A stretch of DNA of 64,000 nt, from positions 1 to 64,000 of the forward strand of contig JAFUJA010000014.1 in the NCBI GenBank assembly GCA_017473905.1, read 5' to 3'. This document shows, in pieces, positions 53,076 to 62,802 of the stretch. Numbering within the stretch: the first letter of the stretch is position 1; each line of letters opens with the position of its first letter. The notes under the pieces are model-generated. The model saw nothing but the letters and a program-made list of their open reading frames with translations, made no database searches and was not told the DNA's origin. Source of the DNA: Lachnospiraceae bacterium. GTDB lineage: Bacteria > Bacillota > Clostridia > Lachnospirales > Lachnospiraceae. The position numbers were made by a program, and so were the translations under genes.

Positions 53076-54797
53076 ATGAATTATATGGATCAGTACAAGT
53101 TTTGGCTGGAAGATGATTATTTTGATGACAACACAAAAGCAGAATTGCTTGCCATCAAAGACGATGAGAAAGAAATCGAAGAACGTTTTTACAAAGAACT
53201 TGAATTCGGAACCGGCGGATTAAGGGGTATTATCGGTGCCGGAACCAATCGTATGAATCTTTATACCGTACGTAAAGCAACCCAGGGTCTTGCAAATTAT
53301 ATTCTGGCACAGGGAACACAGGATAAGGGAATTGCAATTGCATATGATTCCCGTTTCATGTCTCCGGAATTTGCGGACGAGGCAGCACTTTGCATGGCTG
53401 CAAACGGTATTAAGGCATATGTGTTTGAATCCCTTCGCCCCACACCGGAGCTTTCCTTCGCAGTTCGCTATTTTAAGTGTACTGCAGGTATTGTGATTAC
53501 AGCCAGCCACAATCCCCCTGAATACAATGGTTACAAGGTATACTGGGAAGACGGCGCACAGGTAACTTCTCCCAAAGATGTGGAGATTATCAATTGCGTA
53601 AAAGCAGTTACGGATTACCATACCGTTAAAACCATGTCCCTTGAAGATGCAAAGGCAGCAGGTCTTTACATTACCATTGGCGCAGAAGTGGATGATGCTT
53701 TTATCGCAGCATTAAAAACCCAGATTATTCATCCTGAAATTATTGAAGAGATGGGCGAATCTCTTCGCATCGTATATACACCTTTTAACGGCACGGGAAA
53801 TATTCCTGCCCGCCGTATTTTAAAAGAAATCGGATTTAAAAATGTATATGTGGTTCCTGAGCAGGAAATGCCGGATCCCAAGTTTACAACGCTTGCATAT
53901 CCCAATCCCGAAGATCCGAAGGCCTTCGAACTTGCATTAAAACTTGCAAAAGAGAAGCAGGCAGACATCGTTCTTGCGACAGACCCTGACGCAGACCGTC
54001 TCGGAATCTATGCATACGATACCAAGTCCGGCGAATATGTTCCTTTTACGGGAAATATGTCCGGTATGCTTGTTGCCGAATACCTTCTCAGCCAGAGAAG
54101 CGCAATGAATACCATGCCTGCAAATCCTGCATTGGTAAAAACCATTGTTACCACCAATCTTGCAGATGAAATTGCAGCAGCTTACGGTGTTAAATTAATC
54201 GAAGTGCTTACCGGATTTAAGTATATCGGCGAGCAGATTAAGTGGTTTGAAGAGACCGGAAGCAACAACTATGTATTCGGTCTGGAAGAAAGCTACGGAT
54301 GTCTCGTGGGAACTCACGCAAGAGACAAGGACGCAATCGTTGCGGTAATGAGCCTTTGCGAAGTGGCTGCATGGTGCAAGAAGCAGAATAAGACCGTTTG
54401 GGATATGATGCTTGAAATGTACGAAAAGTACGGATACTACAAAGAGGACTTGTATACCATTACCATGAAGGGTAAAGAAGGCAGCGAGCAGATTGCAGCC
54501 ATTATGGAGAAGCTTCGTGCAAATCCTCCCAAGGAATTTGGCGCATGGTCCGTAAAAGAAATGCGGGATTACAAGAGCGGCAAAACCGTAAATCCCGAAA
54601 CAGGAGAAGAAGGCGAAACAGGTCTTCCTACCTCCAACGTACTTTACTTTGATTTATCTGATAATGCATGGTGTTGCGCACGTCCTTCCGGAACCGAACC
54701 CAAGATTAAGTTCTACATGGGTGTAAAAGGTAACAGTCTGGAAGATGCAGTAACCAAGGTAAAAGAATTGACAGATGCTCTTAAGAGCAAGCTGTAA
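53076..54797 (+). CDS. pgcA: Phosphoglucomutase/phosphomannomutase
   Basis: 573 residues, the long alpha-D-phosphohexomutase form of Bacillota. Phosphoserine 144 lies in TASHNPPEYNGYK, the metal loop is DPDADRLG, the sugar loop GLEESYG and the phosphate loop PSGTEPKIKFY. It interconverts hexose-6- and hexose-1-phosphates, supplying glucose-1-phosphate to rmlA and, if it also accepts mannose, mannose-1-phosphate to manC; no other phosphomannomutase is in the window. It has its own promoter and GGGAGG site, fitting a partly housekeeping role. Confidence 0.93.
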   Translation: MNYMDQYKFWLEDDYFDDNTKAELLAIKDDEKEIEERFYKELEFGTGGLRGIIGAGTNRMNLYTVRKATQGLANYILAQGTQDKGIAIAYDSRFMSPEFADEAALCMAANGIKAYVFESLRPTPELSFAVRYFKCTAGIVITASHNPPEYNGYKVYWEDGAQVTSPKDVEIINCVKAVTDYHTVKTMSLEDAKAAGLYITIGAEVDDAFIAALKTQIIHPEIIEEMGESLRIVYTPFNGTGNIPARRILKEIGFKNVYVVPEQEMPDPKFTTLAYPNPEDPKAFELALKLAKEKQADIVLATDPDADRLGIYAYDTKSGEYVPFTGNMSGMLVAEYLLSQRSAMNTMPANPALVKTIVTTNLADEIAAAYGVKLIEVLTGFKYIGEQIKWFEETGSNNYVFGLEESYGCLVGTHARDKDAIVAVMSLCEVAAWCKKQNKTVWDMMLEMYEKYGYYKEDLYTITMKGKEGSEQIAAIMEKLRANPPKEFGAWSVKEMRDYKSGKTVNPETGEEGETGLPTSNVLYFDLSDNAWCCARPSGTEPKIKFYMGVKGNSLEDAVTKVKELTDALKSKL

Positions 54798-54817
54798 AAG
54801 GCAGGATAAAGAATACT

Positions 54818-56113
54818 ATGGCGAATGCTATTGCAAAAACAAAACGGTATTTACGCAGAAACGGTTTGAAAAAAACCGTTTTTGCCGTTGCGGAAAGAAT
54901 TACGGCGAAAACACCGGATTCTTTCCGGTTTGTACCGCCGACGAAGGAAGAACTGGAGCGGTTTCGGGAAGAACTCCCGAAAGCGGAAACAAAAATAAGT
55001 GTGATTGTTCCCGCATATAAAACCAATCCGGTCTTTTTTCGTGAGCTTTTAGATTCCATGCTTGCCCAGGTATATCCTTTCTGGGAACTGGTGATTGCAG
55101 ATGCACAAGGCGACGGAAGTCTGGAAAAAATAGTAGATGAATATCGGGCTAAGCTTGAGAAAGGCAGCGAAATCATTTACTTAAGACTTTCTGAAAATCT
55201 GGGAATTTCAGCCAATACCAATGCGGCACTTGAACTTGCTACGGGAAGTTATATCGGCTTGCTGGATCATGATGATGTGCTGACGCCGGATGCGTTGTAC
55301 TGCATGGCAAAAGAAATCGAAAGAAGCGCGCCCATAATGCTTTACTCCGATGAAGATAAAACAGATACAGAACTGAAAACCTTTTACGAACCGCATCGGA
55401 AGAAAAAGTTAAATCTTGATTTAATAATGACGAATAATTATATCTGCCATTTTTGCGTGATGCGGGCAGATGTGATGAAAGAATTAAAATTCCGTCCCGA
55501 ATACGATGGCGCCCAGGATTATGATATTATTTTACGGTGTATCCTTAAGGCAAAGGGACGGGATGATATTACCCACATTCCCAGAATTTTATATCACTGG
55601 AGATGTCATGAAGAATCTACCGCAGCCAATACGGATTCCAAAATGTATGCTTACGAAAGCGGATTGAAAGCAGTGGAAGATTTTGCCAAAAACAAAGGAT
55701 ATGATGTTACCGTGTCTCATACGGAGCATTTAGGCTTCTACCGGGTGGAATATAAGCCGGATTTGTTCGCAAACCGGCCCGAAATCGGTATTATTGCCGG
55801 ACCGGTGATTCAGGGAGGCAAGGTTACCGGAGGTGCCATGAATAAAAGCGGGGCTCTTTTATACGGAGGGATGCCCTCCTTTTACAGCGGATATATGCAC
55901 CGGGCAAAGCTGATGCAGCGGGTCAGCGCGGGAGATGTACGGAATATGCTGGTTTGTCCCGGACTGGAAAATCTTTGGAGGGAAGAGGGGCTTCCTCTTT
56001 TAGATAAAAAGAATCCGGATTATATCAGTATCAGTCTTGCATTCTGCGAGAAAGCCCGCATGTTAGGATACGGAGTGGTATACGACCCCTTATTAAAGGC
56101 GGATAAAAACTGA
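54818..56113 (+). CDS. Family 2 glycosyltransferase
   Basis: 431 residues. A basic N-terminal stretch (AKTKRYLRRNGLKK) precedes the GT2 core from ISVIVPAYKT (about 66), with the donor strand VIADAQGDGS, GLLDHDDVL as DxD and QDYDIILRCI as the acceptor-side motif. The core is close in style to domain one of the protein at 51035 (shared NLGIS/NEGIS-x-NTNA and TNNYICHF/ANNYICHF segments), suggesting common descent. The last 110 residues carry a second, reduced domain. It follows pgcA by 20 bases. Donor and linkage unknown. Confidence 0.85.
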   Translation: MANAIAKTKRYLRRNGLKKTVFAVAERITAKTPDSFRFVPPTKEELERFREELPKAETKISVIVPAYKTNPVFFRELLDSMLAQVYPFWELVIADAQGDGSLEKIVDEYRAKLEKGSEIIYLRLSENLGISANTNAALELATGSYIGLLDHDDVLTPDALYCMAKEIERSAPIMLYSDEDKTDTELKTFYEPHRKKKLNLDLIMTNNYICHFCVMRADVMKELKFRPEYDGAQDYDIILRCILKAKGRDDITHIPRILYHWRCHEESTAANTDSKMYAYESGLKAVEDFAKNKGYDVTVSHTEHLGFYRVEYKPDLFANRPEIGIIAGPVIQGGKVTGGAMNKSGALLYGGMPSFYSGYMHRAKLMQRVSAGDVRNMLVCPGLENLWREEGLPLLDKKNPDYISISLAFCEKARMLGYGVVYDPLLKADKN

Positions 56114-56138
56114 GAAATTTACAGGAAGGAATAGGACA

Positions 56139-57116
56139 ATGAGTCTGGTAACGGTAGTCATTCCCAATTATAACGGAATCAAATATTTGCATAATTGTCT
56201 TGTTTCCCTGAAAAAACAGACTTATCAGAATTTAAAAATCATTGTTGTGGATAATGCATCAACAGACGGAAGTACGGACACCATAAAAAGTGAGTTCCCG
56301 GACGTAGTATTATTGAAACGCTCCGATAACGGCGGTTTTTCCGTTGCGGTGAATGAAGGTTTCAAAGAAAGTATTTCCCTTGGTGCAAAATATTCCATTC
56401 TTTTAAACAACGATACTACGGTAAAAGAAGATTTTGCAGAACGGCTTGTGGCGTGTATGGAAGAAGAAAAACGATGTTTTTCTGCCCAGGCGAAGCTTGT
56501 TTCCATGTCGGAACCGGATAAAATGGATGACGGCGGAAACTTTTATGCCCTGACAGGCTGGGCCTATGCAAGAGGCAAAGGGAAAAGTGCGGATAAGTAC
56601 AACAGGAGAATCAAAGTTTTCTCTGCCTGTGCCGGTGCAGCGATTTATCGTCTGGAAGCTTTGAAAGAAGTAGGTTTTTTTGACGAAGAACATTTTGCCT
56701 ATCTGGAGGATGTGGATATCGGTTACCGGGCAAGGATTTACGGTTGGCAGAATTTTTATGAGCCTTCCGCCGTGGTGTATCATGCTGGAAGCGGGACTTC
56801 CGGTTCCAGATACAATGAATTTAAAATTCGGCTTGCGGCAAGGAACAGTGTATACCTGATTTATAAAAATCAGCCCCTCCTTCAGTGGATTGGCCACTTC
56901 CCCTGGCTTTTTACCGGTTTTATCATCAAACAGCTGTTTTTTATTCTGAAAGGATTCGGCGGATTGTATCACCGGAGCGTCCTTGAGGGCGTGAAGCTTT
57001 GTTTCTCGGAAAAAGGACGGCAAAATAAGGTGAAATTCTGTTGGAAACATTTAGGGAATTATGTGATTCTGGAATGGGAAATGTTCCTGAATCTGTTTCG
57101 AAAAGTGCTGAATTGA
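56139..57116 (+). CDS. Family 2 glycosyltransferase, WbbL-like
   Basis: 325 residues. VTVVIPNYNG at the start, VVDNASTDGS, SILLNNDTTV as DxD and AYLEDVDIGYRARIYGW are the WbbL/rhamnosyltransferase-type signature. Hydrophobic stretches near 255-290 suggest membrane association. GGAAGGAATAGG lies before the ATG. Such enzymes often add the second sugar, commonly L-rhamnose, onto a lipid-linked first sugar; the WbaP-like initiator is encoded next. Confidence 0.87.
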   Translation: MSLVTVVIPNYNGIKYLHNCLVSLKKQTYQNLKIIVVDNASTDGSTDTIKSEFPDVVLLKRSDNGGFSVAVNEGFKESISLGAKYSILLNNDTTVKEDFAERLVACMEEEKRCFSAQAKLVSMSEPDKMDDGGNFYALTGWAYARGKGKSADKYNRRIKVFSACAGAAIYRLEALKEVGFFDEEHFAYLEDVDIGYRARIYGWQNFYEPSAVVYHAGSGTSGSRYNEFKIRLAARNSVYLIYKNQPLLQWIGHFPWLFTGFIIKQLFFILKGFGGLYHRSVLEGVKLCFSEKGRQNKVKFCWKHLGNYVILEWEMFLNLFRKVLN

Positions 57117-57144
57117 CACAGAACTTGAAAATGTTGTACTAATC

Positions 57145-57173
57145 TTGAAATTTTCATTGCAGTATTGTATTAT
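57145..57173 (+). promoter_or_regulatory. Promoter TTGAAA-17-TATTAT
   Basis: TTGAAA (57145-57150) and TATTAT (57168-57173) are 17 bases apart in the 79-base gap before the initiating transferase, giving a very short leader. A second, poorer set begins with TTGACA just after the previous stop. Confidence 0.65.
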
Positions 57174-57195
57174 TAGCTTTGTGTATGGAAAATAG

Positions 57196-58605
57196 GTGAC
57201 GGTTTTGATAAAAGATAATCAGAGATATTTGAACCGTTTACATGTCGTCCTTGACGCATTGATAACGGTTATTTCCTATATAACTGCATGGTGGATACGA
57301 CTTGTAATGTTTTCCGAGGAGGGAGCAGGTGTTCTTCCGAAGGAAATTTATTTTGGTGCACTTTTGATAATTGTGCCGGGATATGTGATTTTATATTCCA
57401 CGTTGAATTTATACAAGTCAAAACGGTATTCCAGCACCGCACGGGAAATTTTTGATATTATAAAAGCAAATACCCTGGGACTGGTTCTTATCTTTGTTGC
57501 GCTCTATATTGTAAACGAGCCCAACTTCTCCCGTTCCATGATATTTATTTTTTATGTGTTGAGCATTCTCCTTATGATATGGATGCGTTGTCTGGTACGG
57601 CTTATTTTACGAAGCATCCGTAAAAAAGGTTACAATATCAAGTATATTCTTCTGGTAGGTTATTCCAGAGCGGCGGAAGAATATATCGACAGAATTATGG
57701 CAAATCCGGAATGGGGCTATGTGGTACGCGGTATTTTAGATGATACGGTGCCTGCAGGAACTCTTTACCGGGGAGTAAAAGTGCTCGGAAGAGTAGATAA
57801 TATATATGTGATTTTGCCGGAGAACAAACTGGATGAAATCGCAGTAACCCTTTCACTGAAAGATTATGACAGACTGGAAGAAATCGTTGGAATCTGTGAG
57901 AAATCCGGTGTTCACACTAAATTTATTCCGGATTATAACAGCGTCATTCCCACCCGTCCTTATACAGAGGATTTGTTCGGACTTCCGGTTATTAACATCA
58001 GACATGTACCGCTGACGAATACCATTAACTGGATTTTGAAGCGTGCCGTGGATATTGTGGGTTCCATTGTGGCAATTATTGTATTTTCGCCGGTGATGGT
58101 TCTTTCCGCGATTCTCATAAAAGCCTCCGGCGACGGTCCTATTATTTTTAAACAGGAGCGTGTGGGGCTGCATAATAAAACATTTCAGATGTATAAATTC
58201 CGAACCATGCAGGTGCAGGACAAATCGGAAGAAAAGACTGCGTGGACCGTTAAAAACGATCCCAGAGTTACCAAAATCGGAAGAATCCTGCGTAAAACGA
58301 GTATGGATGAGATTCCCCAGTTTTTTAACATTTTAAAAGGGGACATGAGTTTAATCGGTCCCAGACCGGAGCGTCCTTTCTTTGTAGATAAGTACAAAGA
58401 AGAGATTCCCCGATACATGGTAAAACATCAGGTGCGTCCCGGCCTTACGGGATGGGCACAGGTAAACGGATATAGGGGAGATTCCTCAATCCGTAAGCGT
58501 ATTGATTGTGATATTTATTATATCGAAAACTGGTCTATGTGGTTGGATATTAAGATTCTGTTCCTGACGGTTTTCAAAGGTTTTATCAATAAAAATGCAT
58601 ACTAA
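57196..58605 (+). CDS. Large initiating phosphoglycosyl transferase, WbaP/WcaJ-like
   Basis: 469 residues. Four spans (about 15-130), a CoA-binding-like Rossmann domain (ILLVGYSRAAEEY, about 152) and a C-terminal catalytic module with a span at about 275-298, FKQERVGLHNKTFQMYKFRTM, the Asp-Glu pair in TSMDEIPQF, GPRPERPF and GLTGWAQVNGYRG. It starts a second lipid-linked glycan, probably from UDP-glucose or UDP-galactose. Start uncertain: GTG at 57196, or TTG at 57205 with AGGTGA five bases upstream. It is followed by an LCP ligase after 12 bases. Confidence 0.92.
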   Translation: MTVLIKDNQRYLNRLHVVLDALITVISYITAWWIRLVMFSEEGAGVLPKEIYFGALLIIVPGYVILYSTLNLYKSKRYSSTAREIFDIIKANTLGLVLIFVALYIVNEPNFSRSMIFIFYVLSILLMIWMRCLVRLILRSIRKKGYNIKYILLVGYSRAAEEYIDRIMANPEWGYVVRGILDDTVPAGTLYRGVKVLGRVDNIYVILPENKLDEIAVTLSLKDYDRLEEIVGICEKSGVHTKFIPDYNSVIPTRPYTEDLFGLPVINIRHVPLTNTINWILKRAVDIVGSIVAIIVFSPVMVLSAILIKASGDGPIIFKQERVGLHNKTFQMYKFRTMQVQDKSEEKTAWTVKNDPRVTKIGRILRKTSMDEIPQFFNILKGDMSLIGPRPERPFFVDKYKEEIPRYMVKHQVRPGLTGWAQVNGYRGDSSIRKRIDCDIYYIENWSMWLDIKILFLTVFKGFINKNAY

Positions 58606-58617
58606 TGGAGGATTGTA

Positions 58618-59715
58618 ATGGCTACGAAAAAGACAAAGCGCGTGCTAAAGAAAGGAAAAATTGTTCTTCTGATTGCGGAAGTATTATTACTGATTGGAGT
58701 TGGCGTTGCGCTTGCATTTGTACTTCGTTCCACAGGTGATGAGGGTATTACCAAATATGAAATTGATGATGTTCAGACAAACTCTGACGTTAAGCAGAAT
58801 TTCGAGGAGAATGAAGAATTACAGCAGTACAGAAATATTGCACTGTTTGCGGTGGATTCCCGTAACAGCAAACTGGCAAAGGGAACACGAAGCGATAGTA
58901 TTATGATTTGTTCCATTAACGAGACAACCGGCGAAGTGAAGCTTGTTTCCGTATATCGTGATACTTACCTGAATATCGGTAATGATGTATACAATAAATG
59001 TAACAGTGCTTATGCAAAGGGTGGTCCCGAGCAGGCAATTACCATGTTAAACATGAACCTTGACCTTTATATTACCGACTTCGTAACCGTAGGTTTTGAA
59101 GGTCTTATGAAGACCATTGACGGTCTCGGTGGTGTGGATATTAATGTAACGGAAGCAGAAATTCCCCACTTGAATAACTATCAGGCTTCCATGTACTGTA
59201 CGGAAGAAAATCCTAACAATCTGACAACCAATTATGTTCCCGTAACAAAATCCGGTCTTCAGACATTGAGCGGGTATCAGGCAACTGCATACTGCCGTAT
59301 CCGTGCAATCGGTAACGATTTCCAGCGTACCGAAAGACAGCGTACCGTAATTCAGCAGGCATTGGTGAAAGCGAAAACTGCTTCTGCTACAAAGCTGACC
59401 ACTATTATGAATGATGTACTTCCTCTGATTGCAACTTCTCTCGATGCCGATGAACTTGCAACCATGGTGGCAGGTATTGCAAAATACAATATTTCCCAGA
59501 CTTCCGGTTTCCCCTTTGACGGTTCCATTACCACCGGAAACATTGGAAGCAAGGGTAGCTGTGTAGTACCTCTTAATTTGGAGAAAAATGTAATTGAACT
59601 TCATGAATTCCTGTATCCCGGTGTTGAATACACTCCTTCAGAGGATGTTAAGGCATACAGCCAGAAGATTATGAGTGATACTTCTCCTTATGTAGGCGGA
59701 GCCGTTTCACAATAG
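58618..59715 (+). CDS. LytR-CpsA-Psr family glycopolymer ligase
   Basis: 365 residues. A Lys-rich N-terminus and one span (about 17-37) anchor the LCP domain outside the membrane. LFAVDSR, GTRSDSIMI, VSVYRDTYL, GLMKTIDGLGGVDINV and NDFQRTERQR carry the conserved Arg and Asp residues that bind the polyprenyl pyrophosphate. These enzymes transfer lipid-linked polymers to peptidoglycan. Its place directly behind the WbaP-like initiator suggests it attaches that polymer. TGGAGG lies 7 bases before the ATG. Confidence 0.93.
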   Translation: MATKKTKRVLKKGKIVLLIAEVLLLIGVGVALAFVLRSTGDEGITKYEIDDVQTNSDVKQNFEENEELQQYRNIALFAVDSRNSKLAKGTRSDSIMICSINETTGEVKLVSVYRDTYLNIGNDVYNKCNSAYAKGGPEQAITMLNMNLDLYITDFVTVGFEGLMKTIDGLGGVDINVTEAEIPHLNNYQASMYCTEENPNNLTTNYVPVTKSGLQTLSGYQATAYCRIRAIGNDFQRTERQRTVIQQALVKAKTASATKLTTIMNDVLPLIATSLDADELATMVAGIAKYNISQTSGFPFDGSITTGNIGSKGSCVVPLNLEKNVIELHEFLYPGVEYTPSEDVKAYSQKIMSDTSPYVGGAVSQ

Positions 59716-59768
59716 GTTGGGTATCCTTTGCACAGGAATGAATTGTTTCAAATGATTTGAAATGACAG

Positions 59769-59797
59769 CAGGGACCTTTTTGGGGTCCCTGTTTTTA
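59769..59797 (+). terminator. Intrinsic terminator after the LCP gene
   Basis: CAGGGACC (59769-59776) pairs with GGTCCCTG (59784-59791) and is followed by TTTTT. It ends the initiator-LCP transcript. Confidence 0.85.
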
Positions 59798-59834
59798 GAT
59801 TAGATGTTTTATACAAATTGATAAGAAAGATGAG

Positions 59835-60854
59835 GTGGAGGCAGTGGACAACAGACCGGCGGTGGATGTGATAATCCCCACATATAAGCCCACAGAGAGG
59901 CTTCCTGAGCTGATCCTTTTATTGGAGAAGCAAACTTACCCCGTAAACAGGATTATTCTGATGAACACGGAAGAGAAGTATTTTAACAGTCTGTTTTACG
60001 GAAGGGAATTTATACGTAAAAGAAATCATGTTACCGTAGTGCATTTGTCAAAGCTTGAGTTTAACCACGGAAGAACCAGGGCTGAAGGCGTAAAACTTTC
60101 GGATGCCCCGTATTTTATCTGTATGACGGACGATGCAAAGCCCAAGGATGAAACTCTGGTGGAGCGTTTGCTGGCACCTATTCTTGCAGGGCAGGCGGAG
60201 TTCTCCTTTGCAAGACAGCTTCCCACGGAAAGCAGTGGTGCGATAGAGGCATTTACGAGACGGTTTAATTATCCCAAAACTTCCCGTATTAAGTCTGCGG
60301 CGGATTTGGAGGAATTAGGCATTAAAACCTACTTCTTCTCCAATGTATGTGCAGCTTATACGAGAGCCTTGTATGATGAGCTGGGAGGTTTTGAGAAACT
60401 GGCTATTTTTAATGAGGATATGGTGTTTGCGGCGGGAGCAATCAAGAAAGGCTACAGAATTGCCTATGCAGCGGACGCCAAGGTATACCACTCACATAAT
60501 TACGACGGAAAAACCCAGTTTAAAAGAAATTTTGACCTTGGCGTTTCCCAGGCAGAGCATCCTGAGATTTTTGCGGGAATATCTTCCACGGGAGAAGGTA
60601 AAAAGCTGGTAAAACAGACAATTTCTTACTTAAAATCCAAGAAAAAGGGCCATCTGGTTCCCAAACTGATTTATTTAAGCGGTTGTAAGTTTTTAGGTTA
60701 CAAACTGGGATTAAAATACAAACATCTGCCTTTCGGGCTGATTCGAAAATGTACACTCAATAAAGAGTATTGGATGCAAAAGAACATCCGCACCGCTTCC
60801 GGCAATATAGATGCCACAAAAGGATACGGAATTTCTGCGGAGGAACGGAAGTAA
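59835..60854 (+). CDS. Family 2 glycosyltransferase, rhamnosyltransferase-like
   Basis: 339 residues. VDVIIPTYKP near the N-terminus, LEFNHGRTRAEG, FICMTDDAKP as the DxD region and IFNEDMVFAAGAIKKGY match the RfbN/RgpB-type rhamnosyltransferase subgroup. Only GTG starts are available: 59835 is reported, while GTG at 59844 has a better-spaced AGGTGG upstream and may be the real start. It lies between a terminator and glmS, so its promoter must be within about 40 bases or read-through is used. Confidence 0.85.
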   Translation: MEAVDNRPAVDVIIPTYKPTERLPELILLLEKQTYPVNRIILMNTEEKYFNSLFYGREFIRKRNHVTVVHLSKLEFNHGRTRAEGVKLSDAPYFICMTDDAKPKDETLVERLLAPILAGQAEFSFARQLPTESSGAIEAFTRRFNYPKTSRIKSAADLEELGIKTYFFSNVCAAYTRALYDELGGFEKLAIFNEDMVFAAGAIKKGYRIAYAADAKVYHSHNYDGKTQFKRNFDLGVSQAEHPEIFAGISSTGEGKKLVKQTISYLKSKKKGHLVPKLIYLSGCKFLGYKLGLKYKHLPFGLIRKCTLNKEYWMQKNIRTASGNIDATKGYGISAEERK

Positions 60855-60889
60855 CACATTTTAAATCAGGGAAAGGCTGGTAACATTTT

Positions 60890-62716
60890 ATGTGTGGTAT
60901 TGTCGGTTATATCGGAACAAAGCAGGCGGCACCCATTATTTTAGAAGGGTTGGCAAAGCTTGAGTACAGAGGATACGATTCTGCGGGAATGGCAGTATAT
61001 GACGGGCAAAAGATACGAATCAAAAAATCAGTAGGAAGATTAAAGGTATTGGAGGAGTTAACCCATGGGGGTGATCTTCTTCCCGGTTATCTTGGTGTGG
61101 GACACACCCGCTGGGCAACCCACGGAGCGCCTACGGATGCAAATTCCCATCCTCACTATAACGAAAAAGAAACCATTGCGGTCGTACACAACGGCATTAT
61201 AGAAAATTATATTTCTCTGAGAACCAAATTAGAGGGGAAAGGATATACTTTTGTATCCGCTACGGATACGGAGGTACTTGCCCATCTTTTAGATTATTAT
61301 TATAAGGGAAATCCGCTGGAAGCGATTACCAAGGTAATGCACAGAGTGGAAGGCTCCTATGCCCTTGGAGTGATTTTTGCGGAATATCCTGACCGGATCT
61401 ATGCGGTAAGAAAGGCCAGTCCCCTGATTGTAGGGCAGAGTCCGGAAGGGTGCTTTATTGCTTCCGATGTGCCTGCAATCTTAAAGTATACCAGAACGGT
61501 TTATTTCATGGAGAATTTGGAAGTTGCCTGTTTAAAAGACGATTCCCTGACTTTCTATTCTGCAGATGAGGAAGAAATCAAAAAAGAAAGCATTACCGTG
61601 GATTGGGATGCGGAAGCGGCGGAAAAAGGCGGCTATGAACATTTTATGTTAAAAGAAATGTATGAGCAGCCCAAGGTTCTGGAAGACACTCTGAAAAAAT
61701 GTATCCGCAACAGGGATATCTGTATTGAAGAACTTGCCATGACGGAGGAAGATTTTGCTTCCATAAAGAAAATTCATATCGTGGCCTGTGGTTCTTCTTA
61801 TCATGCAGGTGTTACCGGAAAATATGTTATTGAGAATCTGGCAAGGGTTCCGGTTGAAGTGGATCTCGCCTCGGAATTCCGCTACAGAAATCCCATTTTA
61901 GAAGAAGGTGCACTGGTGATTGTGATCAGTCAGTCGGGAGAAACCGCAGACAGCCTTGCCGCCATGGCGGATATGCGGGATAAAAATGTAAAAGTGCTTG
62001 CCCTGGTAAATGTGGCCGGCTCCGGTATTGCAAGAGGGGCAGATTATGTGATTTATACCTGGGCAGGACCGGAAATTGCCGTGGCAACCACCAAGGCATA
62101 CAGTACCCAGCTGATGGCGCTTTATCTGTTCGCAATGAAGCTTGGAAAGATAAAAGGAGCGTTAAAGCAGCAGGAATTTGAGGAGATGCTTCAGGATTTG
62201 TTAAGACTCCCCGGACAGGTGGAGAGACTTCTTGCAAACACAGGCAGAATACAACGGTTTGCCAATCGGTATGTGGCTGCCAGAAGTATCTTTTTTATAG
62301 GCAGAGGCATTGATTATGCAATTTCCCTGGAAGGGTCCCTGAAGTTAAAAGAAATCTCCTACATCCATTCTGAGGCTTATGCGGCGGGAGAGTTAAAACA
62401 CGGGACCATTTCCCTGATTGAGGAGGGCACACTTGTAGTGTGTGTTTGTACGCAGCCTGCGCTTTACCAGAAAACCATCAGCAACATGGTGGAAGTAAAA
62501 GCAAGAGGTGCAATTGTGCTTGCGGTAACCAATGAAGAAAACCGGGAAATGGAAAAGGAAGCGGATTATGTGATTTATATCCCTAAAAACAATCCGAATT
62601 TCGCCAATTCCCTTGCAATCATTCCATTGCAGCTGTTCGGCTATTATGTGGCGGTGGAAAAAGGCTGTGACGTGGATAAACCCAGAAATTTGGCAAAATC
62701 AGTCACTGTGGAATAA
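60890..62716 (+). CDS. glmS: Glutamine--fructose-6-phosphate aminotransferase
   Basis: 608 residues, standard length. Cys2 of MCGIVGYIG is the glutaminase nucleophile; HTRWATHG and HNGIIENY complete that domain (1-about 240). Two SIS sugar-isomerase domains follow (CGSSYHAG; SQSGETADS; GRGIDYAISLEGSLKLKE) with the C-terminal LAKSVTVE. It makes glucosamine-6-phosphate, the source of UDP-GlcNAc for peptidoglycan and for the pgl- and pse-type sugars here. Only 35 bases separate it from the upstream gene, so there is no room for a glmS ribozyme. Confidence 0.97.
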   Translation: MCGIVGYIGTKQAAPIILEGLAKLEYRGYDSAGMAVYDGQKIRIKKSVGRLKVLEELTHGGDLLPGYLGVGHTRWATHGAPTDANSHPHYNEKETIAVVHNGIIENYISLRTKLEGKGYTFVSATDTEVLAHLLDYYYKGNPLEAITKVMHRVEGSYALGVIFAEYPDRIYAVRKASPLIVGQSPEGCFIASDVPAILKYTRTVYFMENLEVACLKDDSLTFYSADEEEIKKESITVDWDAEAAEKGGYEHFMLKEMYEQPKVLEDTLKKCIRNRDICIEELAMTEEDFASIKKIHIVACGSSYHAGVTGKYVIENLARVPVEVDLASEFRYRNPILEEGALVIVISQSGETADSLAAMADMRDKNVKVLALVNVAGSGIARGADYVIYTWAGPEIAVATTKAYSTQLMALYLFAMKLGKIKGALKQQEFEEMLQDLLRLPGQVERLLANTGRIQRFANRYVAARSIFFIGRGIDYAISLEGSLKLKEISYIHSEAYAAGELKHGTISLIEEGTLVVCVCTQPALYQKTISNMVEVKARGAIVLAVTNEENREMEKEADYVIYIPKNNPNFANSLAIIPLQLFGYYVAVEKGCDVDKPRNLAKSVTVE

Positions 62717-62802
62717 CGCCGGAGTCACATAATATACACAATGCTAATGTAAAATGATAAAAATTAAAATTTTTATAAATACAAAAAGAGGAGGGAAGGA
62801 AT

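Noticed and set aside
60855..60889. Possible glmS ribozyme upstream of glmS
   Set aside because: The gap to the upstream gene is only 35 bases; the ribozyme needs well over 100 and no core is seen in the end of the previous gene.
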